Part shown: piece after piece, positions 33,401-37,439 of the stretch | Layout: each line of letters begins with the position of its first letter | How positions within the stretch are numbered: position 1 is the first letter of the stretch | Position numbers and translations under genes: made by a program | Notes under the pieces: generated by a model | Told to the model about the DNA's origin: nothing | What the model saw: the letters and a program-made list of their open reading frames with translations, nothing else | The model's database searches: none | Source of the DNA: Odontocerum albicorne | Taxonomy: Eukaryota; Arthropoda; Insecta; Trichoptera; Odontoceridae | DNA: 64,000 nucleotides | Direction: 5' to 3' | Assembly (NCBI GenBank): GCA_949825065.1 | Contig: OX463855.1 | Coordinates: 40,062,301 to 40,126,300, forward strand

Positions 33401-35998
33401 CCATAAACAAATACGTGAGCACATGCCCACGAACCTCACAAAGACGGACAATCATCCGAACATTCTTTTTCATATAAAGTGAGATATCATCAATCAAAAG
33501 GAAAGGAAGGGATGGTGGAGAGGAAAGGAAAAGAAAAATCAGGAATGAAACACGTTATTTTACTGACTAGAAATTAAGAGTTTTTTCAGTCGCTTCTTAA
33601 AGCATGCCAAGGACGGAGCAAGTCATATTGGTTTGTAACTGATTCTAGAGTCTAACTGCATGGACAGTAAAGGACGACATAAAGAAAGAGGAGCGGTGAA
33701 CTGTAAAGGCCAATAAACAATCTCTGTTTGAGCATAATGCTAATACATGATTGGAAAGACGCTGAAAATTTTCGGTAAGATAAGAGGAGGCGGCGGGACA
33801 GTTAAGCATATTATACAGAAGAGACAGTATGTGAATTTGGCGTCTATTTCTAACATTCAACCAGTTCAATGCCTTCTGGTATGAAGTTATATGATCGTAC
33901 TTACGTAGGTTGAAAATGAATTTTAGATTCTAATGTATTTACCTGGTGGTGGCAAATATCCATAGAAAAGGACATCTCCGCAAGATGAATGTGACATTTC
34001 ATCACACAGCGCCAACCTCCTGCTCAGCGGAGTGATTCCAAAATAATCCGCTTCGTGTCTAAGTGATCTGAGGTTAACTTCTTTAAGATCTACATCTTTG
34101 GTGCGAAGGTAATTAAGAATGATAGCAAACATCTTAGGGTCCCTGTCTATGAAAATGGCTCCCGTTTCATCCCTTAGAGACGGAATTCTCCCTCCAAGGA
34201 GGGCGGTAAAGAACGAGTCTGGAATCCACATCAAAGTTTGCCATGATGTTGAAAATCTGAAAAAAAGACAAATCAAACAATTAAAAAAAAATTTATTATA
34301 GTTTCTCGGAGATAAAATTCTAACTAAACTAATCTCAAATGCAAATGTGAGTGTAATGCATGATAAAGTAAGATGGAGTAAAGTATAGTAAGAGCAAGTA
34401 AATAAGATTTTGAAATCATTCAAAACATTCTCTGTCATTCATATACATTTCTGTCGCAATTTGTCAGTCATCGTGTAACAGAGATGAAGCTCTACAAAGC
34501 CGAAGTTAGCCGATTATGGCCGACAATTTATTTCTTAAGCCCGATGTCTATTACTTACCACCGGGTACTGTATAATACAATACTTATACATCTCTTATTG
34601 ATATTTTCTAAAAAAAAAAACAATCTTAATTTATAGTTGGCGACAATCGATGTTTTGCCTTTGTATTTAGCTGGCAATAATCCATTTCCATGTCTATTGC
34701 CTATTGTTTAGAAAAATCAACAAATAATTGCAATTTGTTTAGGCCAACACCGTTTATTCCACTTTATATAATGGTATAACCCTACGGGTTTCAAGGTTTT
34801 CACCTTATCATCAAGGTAGCGCAAACAAGACTTGGGGAGCACAAAGAAGACAGGGGAGCACAAACAGTCTGGTTTGTGCCTGATGATGAGGTTAAAACCT
34901 TGAAACCGGTAGGGTTATTCCATTATATAAGGTGGAATAAACAGTGTTTGATAAAACAAATTACAATGTCTTTAAACCTCCACAATATTAATGCCTTTAA
35001 CTATAAATAATATACTGTTTATTCCACTTTTTGTAACGGTATAACCTTACCGGTTTCAAGGCTTGTTTGTGCTCCCCTGATGATGAGGTGAAAGCCTTGA
35101 AACCGGTACGGTTATACCGTTACAAAAAGTGGAATAAACAGTGTTTGATAAAACAAATTACAATGTCTTTAAACCTCCACAATGTTAATGCCTTAACTAT
35201 AAATAATATACTGTTTATTCCACTTTTTGTAACGGTATAACCTTACCGGTTTCAAGGCTTGTTTGTGCTCCCCTGATGATGAGGTGAATGCCTTGAAACC
35301 GGTAGGGTTATACTGTTACAAAAAGTGGAATAAACAGTGTTTGATTACATGTCTCTTAAATATTTATTCTATTTTCATTCTTATGTGTGCATGGTTGAAC
35401 ATGGTGCACCTGAGAGGCGTATTGCTATATAGGAATTTTTCTAACCGACCAGCTCATCTTGAATACATTAAACTGTTTTAATCCATGTCAGATTTTACAA
35501 ATAAAATATATTATTTATAATTAGGTATTAACACTGTGGAGGTTTCAAGACATTGTAACTTGTTTAATCAAACACTGTTTATTCCACTTTGTATAACGGT
35601 ATAACCCTACCTGTTTCAAGGTTTTCACATCATCGTCAGGGAGCACAAACAAGACTTGTATACACTAAAAAGATTATAAAATATTTCCTGTTGAAATTCC
35701 CCGTTATAAATAAATTTTAGGAATGGTGTCGAAATAAAAGGTGTTTTAAACACAATAGATGGTTAGAAATTAAAATAAGTATTTTTGCCAATTTTAAAAA
35801 CGAATTGTGAAACCTGATTCCAAAATTCATTTGATGTTTAAAAGCATTGTAAAATAAAATGTAACCAACACAACAATTAGATCATTATTAGGATGAGGAA
35901 AACAAAAATAGATATTGTGTTTCACCAAAACATTACCTCGTTCCTCCTACATTCAGGTGGACAATGTCACCGACTTTATGCTGGTGAAATGTGGACAT
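3351..35998 (-). CDS. KCTD3: BTB/POZ-WD40 protein, KCTD3/SHKBP1 family (13 coding exons, 678 aa)
   Basis: I joined 13 minus-strand exons: 35998-35937, 34256-33943, 29878-29683, 26769-26669, 25163-25070, 19014-18830, 16776-16510, 15377-15261, 11914-11775, 10301-10121, 8701-8605, 5087-4918 and 3463-3351. Every intron is GT-AG, every phase matches, and the sum is 2,037 nt including a TGA stop. Residues about 10-115 form a BTB/T1 fold ([40 protein letters not shown]). Residues about 220-640 are WD40-type propeller sequence with the family signatures [61 protein letters not shown] and [24 protein letters not shown]3-type proteins are known as possible Cullin-3-type adaptors and as an HCN3 channel partner; the role here is inferred. 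The length resembles SHKBP1 (about 700 aa) more than human KCTD3 (about 815). No coding frame is broken, so the gene looks functional. The first ATG has A at -3. Confidence 0.93.
3649..4232 (-). mobile_element. TTAA-flanked piggyBac-type MITE, copy 1 (subtype A)
   Basis: The element is bounded by TTAA at 3645-3648 and 4233-4236. Ends are ccctt..cccggtg and cacaggaagggaaagg. It lies in intron 12 and is inverted relative to copies 3-7. It shares the acctaaaatct-type inner block and the cattcccatata/ccgaag centre (as complement) with copies 3, 5 and 7. Confidence 0.8.
4257..4478. repeat. 55-bp tandem repeat, four units
   Basis: Units beginning gaatctctgtctgagagatg start at 4261, 4316, 4371 and 4426, 55 bp apart, with few differences. 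The array starts about 20 bp from the end of MITE copy 1 in intron 12. Open frames across it are by-products of the repeat (55 is not a multiple of 3). Confidence 0.9.
4918..5087 (-). CDS. KCTD3: KCTD3-like exon 12 (last propeller strands)
   Basis: This exon encodes residues about 585-641: [40 protein letters not shown] and [22 protein letters not shown] has the GH...WD form of a WD40 repeat. The acceptor is TTTCAG and the donor AGGG|GTAATT. Confidence 0.92.
5222..5530 (+). pseudogene. Decayed non-LTR 3' coding tail
   Basis: Conceptual fragments [19 protein letters not shown] and SVLPQHENG resemble the C-terminal tail seen repeatedly here (NRRRCMRxCMDVEEAKxV...SVLSAYPxGKW), ending ggtgtaatggtgtatgtatc. 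The same tail occurs near 51.0, 52.8, 60.0 and 62.9-64.0 kb. Confidence 0.55.
5730..6907. mobile_element. Palindromic TA MITE (GTACCCGGC family), interrupted copy
   Basis: Arms of about 90 bp (ccataatcagctaacttcgg, ctttgtagagcgtcgtctct on the left; inverted at about 6815-6905) match intact copies at 13733-13973 and 38678-38917. Here the central spacer is duplicated: 5822-5876 and 6754-6813 are near-copies flanking an 877-bp retroelement fragment. Confidence 0.75.
6267..6761 (-). pseudogene. Jockey/R1-like reverse transcriptase C-terminal fragment
   Basis: The minus-strand frame contains [50 protein letters not shown] and KAIIRPQM, typical of the RT thumb region of jockey- and R1-like retrotransposons. 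The FADD motif and everything upstream are missing. The fragment sits in the centre of a palindromic MITE, with the likely 3' end of the element at about 5877. After KAIIRPQM the frame leaves the expected alignment (a deletion or frameshift). Confidence 0.75.
7336..8468 (-). mobile_element. Mariner transposon A (C-terminal deletion)
   Basis: TA-flanked ends ttgggtattcaaattagttg and (complement) ttaggagtacaaattagatc form imperfect terminal repeats of about 30 bp. The 1,133-bp element is shorter than a typical 1.3-kb mariner because sequence after the third catalytic Asp is lost near the 3' end. It lies in intron 11 and is antisense to the plus strand, the same direction as the gene. Confidence 0.88.
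7344..8294 (-). pseudogene. Mariner transposase, truncated (316 aa)
   Basis: An uninterrupted 316-codon frame starts [20 protein letters not shown] and has the paired helix-turn-helix N-terminal region, the linker WVPHEL-like [10 protein letters not shown], and the catalytic triad in ITGDEKW (D), HDNARPH (D) and SDVAPSDYW (D), with about 34 residues between the second and third. It stops about 30 residues early relative to the usual 345 and ends in unrelated residues (NTKKQTQLI). The catalytic motifs look intact, but loss of the C-terminus makes activity doubtful. Confidence 0.85.
8605..8701 (-). CDS. KCTD3: KCTD3-like exon 11 (propeller)
   Basis: This exon encodes residues about 553-584: [20 protein letters not shown] and [11 protein letters not shown]. 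The acceptor is TTCCAG and the donor ACG|GTATGT. It matches the FIQKVVP block shared by KCTD3 and SHKBP1. Confidence 0.92.
8824..9080 (+). mobile_element. 5'-truncated non-LTR retrotransposon insertion with 19-bp target duplication
   Basis: aactaactccaattattaa occurs at 8805-8823 and again at 9081-9099. The 257 bp between encode remnants of an RT C-terminus ([42 protein letters not shown]) and end in a gaagaagaag tail. This is a typical short retrotransposed 3' end. Confidence 0.85.
9362..9988 (-). mobile_element. TTAA-flanked piggyBac-type MITE, copy 2 (subtype B)
   Basis: It is bounded by TTAA at 9358-9361 and 9989-9992, with ends cctttccttccctgtgttgg and tcaccgtaagggaaggg. The centre (gatgcgaatatagtgtcg-type) is shared with copies 4 and 6. 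It lies in intron 10, 132 bp from exon 10. Confidence 0.85.
10121..10301 (-). CDS. KCTD3: KCTD3-like exon 10 (propeller)
   Basis: This exon encodes residues 493-552: [40 protein letters not shown] and SFKVLSLE, then a Ser/Thr-rich loop. The acceptor is TTCTTAG rather than the usual CAG. The donor is GCG|GTAAGA, phase 1. Confidence 0.93.
10462..10660. repeat. Dispersed repeat (GAGCCTTCGGGTT family), partial
   Basis: cattaatagagccttcgag and neighbouring sequence resemble tracts at 18345-18440 (attaattgagccttcaggtt) and 51403-51510 (aatcaagccttcgggttaaa). Open frames on the minus strand here do not match anything I recognise. The element class is unknown. Confidence 0.35.
10742..11125. mobile_element. 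Non-autonomous hAT element with 8-bp target duplication
   Basis: GTATAGAT flanks both sides (10734-10741 and 11126-11133). The left end is caggggtcggcaacctatg and the right end is the complement of caagggtcggaaaa. The 384-bp interior has no frame. It is in intron 9. Confidence 0.9.
11410..11700 (-). pseudogene. Non-LTR (jockey/CR1-like) RT fragment
   Basis: The minus-strand frame contains [20 protein letters not shown] and [10 protein letters not shown], the RT motif around LVRSxLEYxSxIW of jockey/CR1-like elements. Continuing minus-strand sequence ([22 protein letters not shown]) may extend it. It lies in intron 9, 75 bp downstream of exon 9, in gene orientation. Confidence 0.65.
11775..11914 (-). 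CDS. KCTD3: KCTD3-like exon 9 (propeller)
   Basis: This exon encodes residues about 446-492: [20 protein letters not shown], then [20 protein letters not shown] and SPVTK. It is the most conserved block of the family. The acceptor is CTACAG, the donor AAG|GTGAGT, and exit is phase 0. A decayed non-LTR RT fragment lies just downstream in the intron. Confidence 0.94.
12130..13568. repeat. 42-bp minisatellite, ~34 units with higher-order structure
   Basis: Units of the form attactttgttatcccacta plus atttcattaatccccgtaat repeat for about 1.44 kb in intron 8. Variant units recur in the same order 378 bp apart (cattagtccc at 12411 and 12789; gctatccc at 12563 and 12941), so nine-unit blocks were duplicated. 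The unit resembles the flank of the foldback MITE at 815-1110. Confidence 0.95.
13606..13735 (-). pseudogene. Short RT C-terminal fragment
   Basis: The minus-strand frame [20 protein letters not shown] resembles the [14 protein letters not shown] motif near the C-terminus of the non-LTR family also found at 20.7, 51.8 and 61.2 kb. The palindromic MITE at 13733 adjoins it and forms the N-terminal part of the open frame. Confidence 0.5.
13733..13973. mobile_element. Palindromic TA MITE (CAGTACCCGGCGG family), intact copy
   Basis: The 241-bp element is flanked by TA and has arms of about 90-100 bp (cagtacccggcggtaagtaa; ctaacttcggctttgtagag) repeated inverted. The short spacer reads gactgacaaatcgcgacgg. 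It would fold into a long hairpin. It is in intron 8. Confidence 0.9.
14098..14984 (-). mobile_element. Mariner transposon B (internally deleted)
   Basis: TA-flanked ends ccttgatcaaaaagttttag and its complement (ctaaaaccttttgatcaagg) bound 887 bp. On the minus strand MASTVHQRV, an N-terminal helix-turn-helix ([20 protein letters not shown]) and a C-terminal stretch ([15 protein letters not shown], then [11 protein letters not shown]) remain. The central catalytic region is deleted and stops are present. It lies in intron 8. Confidence 0.88.
15261..15377 (-). CDS. KCTD3: KCTD3-like exon 8 (propeller)
   Basis: This exon encodes residues about 407-445: [20 protein letters not shown] followed by [18 protein letters not shown]. 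The donor is placed at ACCA|GTAGGT because only that phase joins exon 9 to give the family motif [16 protein letters not shown]. Confidence 0.92.
15487..16183 (+). mobile_element. TTAA-flanked piggyBac-type MITE, copy 3 (subtype A, duplicated 5' end)
   Basis: It is bounded by TTAA at 15483-15486 and 16184-16187. The first ~115 bp (cccttcctgtgctaaaa ... aatattcatag) are repeated at about 15601-15710, so the copy is 697 bp instead of ~610-645. It lies in intron 7. Confidence 0.88.
16510..16776 (-). CDS. KCTD3: KCTD3-like exon 7 (propeller with Gly/Ala/Ser-rich insert)
   Basis: This exon encodes residues 318-406: [19 protein letters not shown], then an insert of about 24 residues rich in Gly, Ala and Ser (residues about 341-364), then [19 protein letters not shown] and [20 protein letters not shown]. 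Vertebrate members have a short loop at the insert, as far as I recall. Acceptor and donor (ATTG|GTGAGA) are canonical. The exon has higher GC than the introns around it. Confidence 0.93.
16880..17873 (-). mobile_element. Mariner transposon C (internally deleted)
   Basis: TA-flanked inverted ends ttgggtgttaacataagttg and (complement) ttaggtgttaacataagttg bound 994 bp. The transposase runs on the minus strand from about 17692: [20 protein letters not shown], then (one stop, one gap) [38 protein letters not shown] and YRIITGDEK. The sequence then jumps to the region after the second Asp, deleting about 300 bp including HDNARPH. It lies in intron 6. Confidence 0.88.
17095..17508 (-). pseudogene. 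Mariner C transposase remnant
   Basis: The open part covers the second helix-turn-helix, the [10 protein letters not shown] linker and the first catalytic Asp (ITGDEK), then fuses out of frame to C-terminal sequence (the true frame would read [11 protein letters not shown]). The second Asp region is absent, so no active enzyme can be made. Confidence 0.75.
17895..18235 (+). pseudogene. RTE-like RT C-terminal fragment
   Basis: [59 protein letters not shown] and, after one stop, WMDEIRKH and QQWIDLG-type terminal sequence match the fragment at 31559-31934 on the other strand. It is a 3' remnant abutting mariner C. Confidence 0.75.
18262..18440. repeat. Partial SINE tail plus GAGCCTTCGGGTT-family repeat
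   Basis: acctggcaatctcttacaac at 18263 is the complement-side SINE/LINE tail motif. ccattaattgagccttcagg at 18345 belongs to the dispersed family also seen at 10.5 and 51.4 kb. Both are fragments. Confidence 0.35.
18830..19014 (-). CDS. KCTD3: KCTD3-like exon 6 (propeller)
   Basis: This exon encodes residues about 256-317: GWCVVFQTP, then [12 protein letters not shown], then [19 protein letters not shown]. The LIKLW segment has the form of a WD40 D strand. The acceptor is TTTCAG and the donor TCG|GTAAAC. The upstream intron, about 6.1 kb, is the longest in the gene and holds the 102-bp satellite and the foldback mariner. Confidence 0.9.
19138..19570 (-). mobile_element. LINE 3' end (CR1/jockey-like), copy 1
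   Basis: On the minus strand a decayed C-terminus (TLESITNQ) leads into [20 protein letters not shown], then a 3' UTR ending ggttggaagagattgccgcc, tggcaataagcccgccag, attgtatttgcaataaaagt. It matches 33246-33906. The terminal sequence is shared with the tRNA-derived SINEs at 50-60 kb. Confidence 0.7.
19627..20579 (+). mobile_element. Mariner transposon D (N-terminal deletion derivative), copy 1
   Basis: TA-flanked inverted ends cgaggcgtatccagaaagta and (complement) cgaggcatatccagaaagta bound 953 bp. A second copy at 61289-61840 has the same ends and the same deletion. It is in intron 5, antisense to the gene. Confidence 0.9.
19758..20480 (+). pseudogene. Mariner D transposase remnant (catalytic Asp replaced by Asn)
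   Basis: The frame gives [19 protein letters not shown] (first Asp), then [12 protein letters not shown], where the second catalytic Asp of HDN is Asn, then [12 protein letters not shown] (third Asp) and a complete C-terminus ending ERNGDYVEK. The N-terminal DNA-binding helix-turn-helix region is largely deleted and the assigned ATG is arbitrary. The enzyme should be dead on both counts. Confidence 0.85.
20718..21115 (+). pseudogene. Decayed RTE-like RT C-terminal fragment
   Basis: Reading across several stops gives [49 protein letters not shown] and [11 protein letters not shown], matching the LRWxxGVTRxDRIRNE...RRGRPKKxW pattern of this non-LTR family. Confidence 0.65.
21526..22530. repeat. 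102-bp satellite (three ~34-bp subunits), ~10 units
   Basis: The 20-mer-level motif cacaaaaggattatttcttt recurs exactly every 102 bp (21619, 21721, 21823, 21925 and on). Each unit has three related subunits built on ggactatttctctaat. The array is about 1 kb in intron 5. Confidence 0.95.
22619..23974. mobile_element. Foldback derivative of mariner C with two 5' ends and a 240-bp tandem duplication
   Basis: TA-flanked ends ttgggtgttaacataagttg and its complement (atgttaacatccaa) bound 1,356 bp. The left half carries the 5' UTR and N-terminal coding region on the plus strand up to [17 protein letters not shown]. The right half carries the same 5' region on the minus strand, twice in tandem (23381-23620 and 23621-23860, 240 bp each). 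The catalytic and C-terminal parts are absent. Confidence 0.88.
23059..23334 (+). pseudogene. Mariner N-terminal half fragment inside foldback element
   Basis: [40 protein letters not shown] and [18 protein letters not shown] match mariner C. The frame then runs into the inverted 5' region (IFVNNMV). Upstream N-terminal sequence (about 22790-23058) is out of frame. Confidence 0.75.
24250..24360. repeat. Foldback repeat with GAAACCGGTAGGG-type hairpin, partial
   Basis: aaacactgtttattccactt and ataaccctaccggtttcaag precede a short perfect hairpin, ttatcatcaggggagc...gctcccctgatgataa (24321-24358). It belongs to the family at 34.75-35.34 kb. Confidence 0.65.
24373..25003 (+). mobile_element. 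TTAA-flanked piggyBac-type MITE, copy 4 (subtype B)
   Basis: It is bounded by TTAA at 24369-24372 and 25004-25007, with ends cccttcccttacggtgataa and cccaacacagggaaggaaag. It is nearly identical to copy 6. It ends 66 bp before exon 5 on the plus strand, in intron 5. Confidence 0.9.
25070..25163 (-). CDS. KCTD3: KCTD3-like exon 5 (first propeller strand)
   Basis: This exon encodes residues about 225-255, including [20 protein letters not shown], the conserved entry into the propeller in this family. The donor is TAG|GTAAAT. A TTAA-type MITE ends 66 bp downstream of the donor in the next intron without touching the splice site. Confidence 0.9.
25284..26620 (+). mobile_element. Tigger/pogo-type transposon (DDE deleted)
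   Basis: TA-flanked inverted ends cagtgaaaccccgtctttac and (complement) gagtgaaaccccgtttttac bound 1,337 bp. The interior keeps an N-terminal CENP-B-type DNA-binding region and a short acidic C-terminal tail, with the catalytic core missing. It lies in intron 4. Confidence 0.88.
25747..26142 (+). pseudogene. Tigger/CENP-B-type N-terminal DNA-binding fragment
   Basis: The frame starts [20 protein letters not shown] with an HTH-psq-type domain ([20 protein letters not shown]), then the start of a CENP-B HTH domain ([28 protein letters not shown]). It diverges at about residue 108, where the DDE domain should begin. Downstream at 26225-26385 an acidic tail in another frame ([20 protein letters not shown]) is the expected C-terminus of such transposases. 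Confidence 0.8.
26669..26769 (-). CDS. KCTD3: KCTD3-like exon 4 (linker)
   Basis: This exon encodes about 34 linker residues, including a run of five asparagines (AAT AAT AAT AAT AAC) and [20 protein letters not shown]. The acceptor is TTGCAG and the donor GAAG|GTAAAA. The SLDLR motif repeats one in exon 3 ([10 protein letters not shown]), which suggests an old internal duplication of the linker. Phases fit both neighbours. Confidence 0.82.
26817..28165. mobile_element. Long-TIR element of unknown class, containing MITE copy 5
   Basis: attatagattattcagcc plus agtcattttgcaatagtgtg near 26815-26862 is inverted near 28118-28165 (cacactattgcaaaatgact, ctgcctgaacgatctataat). Internal AT-rich blocks are partly duplicated (ataaacatactttcatttta near 27950, ttacattcattttattttta near 27781). 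I see no coding frame. A TTAA MITE lies inside. Confidence 0.55.
27120..27726 (+). mobile_element. TTAA-flanked piggyBac-type MITE, copy 5 (subtype A)
   Basis: It is bounded by TTAA at 27116-27119 and 27727-27730, with ends cctttcccgacctgtgctaa and catcacaggacagggagg. It is nested in the long-TIR element of intron 3. Confidence 0.85.
28280..28911 (-). mobile_element. Mariner transposon E (5' part only)
   Basis: The right end carries catcggtcaataagtccctg (complement) next to TA at 28912-28913. The minus-strand frame at 28716-28495 gives [40 protein letters not shown] and [12 protein letters not shown], a mariner N-terminal domain. Decayed sequence continues leftward ([18 protein letters not shown] in shifted frames). 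The other terminal repeat is missing. It lies in intron 3. Confidence 0.75.
28930..29563. mobile_element. hAT-type element, one end preserved
   Basis: The right end is the complement of caggggtcggcaaactacgg with cgcgggccaaatcctgcc inside. The left side shows only internal ggcgggccagcaagcaaact. The interior is AT-rich and non-coding. The left terminus was probably lost next to mariner E. Confidence 0.6.
29683..29878 (-). CDS. KCTD3: KCTD3-like exon 3 (Ser-rich linker)
   Basis: This exon encodes about 65 residues of serine-, glutamine- and arginine-rich linker ([28 protein letters not shown]) between the BTB and the propeller. The acceptor is TTTTCAG and the donor AAG|GTTACG; entry is phase 1 and exit phase 2. 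The region is low complexity and was placed by splice-phase continuity rather than strong homology. Confidence 0.82.
30311..30933 (+). mobile_element. TTAA-flanked piggyBac-type MITE, copy 6 (subtype B)
   Basis: It is bounded by TTAA at 30307-30310 and 30934-30937 and closely matches copy 4 except for a small deletion near the left end (tgttgggtagcaataaaaaa). It lies in intron 2. Confidence 0.9.
30940..31558. other. Intron 2 stretch with no recognised feature
   Basis: Apart from a short pyrimidine/purine run (catcaccatcaccatcacca at 31545-31565) I see nothing I can name. Confidence 0.4.
31559..32115 (-). pseudogene. RTE-like RT C-terminal fragment
   Basis: The minus-strand frame 31934-31566 reads [80 protein letters not shown] and ends [13 protein letters not shown], the standard end of this family. 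Decayed upstream RT sequence extends to about 32115. It lies in intron 2 in gene orientation. Confidence 0.8.
32396..32605. mobile_element. Palindromic TA MITE (GTTCGGAAATTCTAGG family), short form
   Basis: TA-flanked arms gttcggaaattctaggatga and ctgtgacag...ttgcc are inverted at the right end (gaatttccgaac). Near-identical copies are at 41082-41292 and 53715-53925. Confidence 0.9.
32634..33121. repeat. 122-bp tandem repeat, four units
   Basis: tgtgtcgcaatattttatga starts at 32661, 32783, 32905 and 33027, exactly 122 bp apart. Units differ at only a few positions, and alternate units share variants (agcatc/agtatc). It lies in intron 2. Confidence 0.95.
33246..33906 (-). mobile_element. LINE 3' end (CR1/jockey-like), copy 2
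   Basis: On the minus strand [60 protein letters not shown] and AVRL follow the C-terminal pattern of CR1/jockey-type RTs. A 3' UTR follows with [20 protein letters not shown] and the end tggcaataaacccgccaaat plus tgcaataaaagtgttaaata. It is 37 bp from exon 2 in intron 2. Confidence 0.75.
33943..34256 (-). CDS. KCTD3: KCTD3-like exon 2 (bulk of BTB/T1 domain)
   Basis: This exon encodes residues 21-125. A polypyrimidine tract and CAG acceptor lie just upstream, and the donor follows the family motif GYLPPPG. The exon carries the T1 core ([31 protein letters not shown]) and the [14 protein letters not shown] motif that follows the domain in this family. Entry is phase 2 (AG+A gives Arg) and exit is phase 1. 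Confidence 0.93.
34429..34570. mobile_element. Palindromic TA MITE (CAGTACCCGGCGG family), right half
   Basis: The sequence from gtcattcatatacatttctg to accgggtactg matches the spacer and right arm of 13733-13973. The left arm is absent. It lies in intron 1. Confidence 0.75.
34745..35345. repeat. Tandem foldback repeat (~198-bp unit, GAAACCGGTAGGGTT hairpins)
   Basis: Two full units (about 35012-35152 and 35211-35345) each contain an inverted pair with arms of about 50 nt: ctgtttattccactttttgt, aacggtataaccttaccggt on one side and aaaagtggaataaacagtg on the other, around a loop with ctcccctgatgatgag. A diverged unit precedes at 34745-34945. The linker aatgtctttaaacctccaca is shared. It lies in intron 1. 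Confidence 0.8.
35545..35665. repeat. Foldback repeat, single arm
   Basis: aacactgtttattccacttt, ataaccctacctgtttcaag and atcgtcagggagcacaaac match the left half of the hairpin unit at 35.0 kb. Confidence 0.65.
35937..35998 (-). CDS. KCTD3: KCTD3-like exon 1 (start codon)
   Basis: The exon starts at ATG 35998-35996 and encodes residues 1-20 ([20 protein letters not shown]), the first beta strand of the BTB/T1 domain. The donor is GTAATG at 35936 and the exon ends in phase 2. The bases before the ATG (cagg) put A at -3. Upstream sequence to about 36130 would be 5' UTR and promoter; I see no clear TATA box. The exon is too short to stand out as an open frame and was found by looking for the missing BTB start. 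Confidence 0.9.
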
Positions 35999-36208
35999 CC
36001 TGACTGTTTAATTTTAACAAATTAATTACGATCCATATACTCATTACCCTCGCATTACTCAATGTTTTAATTAGCAAAATATGACAACAATCAACTGCCG
36101 ATAGACGCCATACGTGGCGAACTGTCAAAACTTTGTGTTATCTCTGGTAAAAACTGTCAAAACATTAGTGCTGCCAAATAAAAAAAATCGTTAAGAAGAA
36201 GTGATCTC

Positions 36209-36265
36209 TTGACACTGGCGTTATACTCTATACATAAGATTTCACGGCCATTAGTCAAGAAGAAA
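36209..36265. repeat. GACACTGGCGTATACTCC short repeat, diverged copy
   Basis: ttgacactggcgttatactc, ataagatttcacggccatta and gtcaagaagaaatg parallel the three well-conserved copies at 37.18, 42.76 and 44.08 kb. Confidence 0.6.
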
Positions 36266-36403
36266 TGTACATAATGTAAAACATATTTTTTATAACTGGT
36301 AGTATATTGACGTATGGTGGGTGCTTATGGATAGGGTGGCGATTTTATTGGGACTTTGAAAATAATTTTCTTCGTGTTGGGTAGTGGGTTTATATTTCTG
36401 TAT

Positions 36404-36950
36404 CCTAGAGCAGTCCTCCGCAACCTTTTCTCACCTACGACACACCAAAATTCTTCCTAGAACTCTGCGGCACACCAAAAGCTAAAATATATAGGTATTA
36501 AATTGATACACAAATTTTACAATACATTTTTGTTTTTTATTTGAAAAGTAAACATATTATACATAAAACTGTAACATATTTATTTTTACGCAATCTTAAT
36601 AATTATTATAAAATAATAATTAATTAATGTGATACCTGCGCTTGTTTCAATGAACACAAAAGTTTTATATTCGGCTCGATTTTTGACAGCGCAACCCGAA
36701 GCTGTGTATTAAATACATAATGAAAAATTGTAAAATGTCAAATACATTGAATTTTAACGCGGCACACCTGTATCCGGCTCACGGCACACCAGTGTGCCAC
36801 GACACATAGGTTGCGGAGCACTGCCCTAGAGGATAAACCACGGGAGTCACATTTTACCCGAGTTATACTATAAACGATGTTGCATCATACAATTAATGTA
36901 TGACGTTTATCCGCCAGGGTGCAAAGTGACTCCGTGGTTTATCCTCTAGG
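36404..36950. mobile_element. Palindromic MITE (CCTAGAGGATAAACCACGG), interrupted by a hAT
   Basis: ctagaggataaaccacggga (from 36827) is inverted at 36931-36950 (ctccgtggtttatcctctagg). The left terminal cctagag is repeated at 36404-36410 on the far side of a 413-bp hAT insertion. Without the hAT the MITE is about 126 bp. Confidence 0.75.
36411..36823. mobile_element. Non-autonomous hAT element, nested
   Basis: Ends cagtcctccgcaacctttt and (complement) cagtgctccgcaacctatg are inverted repeats. Flanks tcctagag and ccctagag form an 8-bp duplication with one mismatch. The interior is non-coding. Confidence 0.88.
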
Positions 36951-37183
36951 TTACAGATTTATATAACCTCCTAAGACCTACGGTATAGTATACTATATTT
37001 TGGAAAATTACATCTAACGGGAGAACAATTAAATATTCAGCTAATTATTTTGAACATTTGTAAAGAATAATGTTCAGCTTATAGATTTTTTTCAATAGAT
37101 CTCTCAAAATATTCATATTTTATCTAATTTCTGATCCATCAGAATTAAAAGTGGTCATTGTGTCTCAACGCCGAGTTTATCAC

Positions 37184-37250
37184 TTGACACTGGCGTATAC
37201 TCCTTCATATATAGGAGTTCACGTCCATTATTCAAAGAAGAAGAACGCTT
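37184..37250. repeat. GACACTGGCGTATACTCC short repeat, copy 2
   Basis: cttgacactggcgtatactc, cttcatatataggagttcac and gtccattattcaaagaagaa. The core actccttcatatataggagt is an inverted repeat. Confidence 0.8.
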
Positions 37251-37439
37251 CGAGTTATCAAAACATTTTGAAAGTGAGTTGAATGTTTAAACTTTTTATT
37301 TTTATTTAATTTTACTAAGTATTGATGCGTTCATAATATAATCTATTTAGTTTTGTGATTTCAAAATTAAAAATACACATATTTTTGCAATTTTATTCGT
37401 GGTATAGTATACTATACTTTGGATTTTTATTCACCTATT

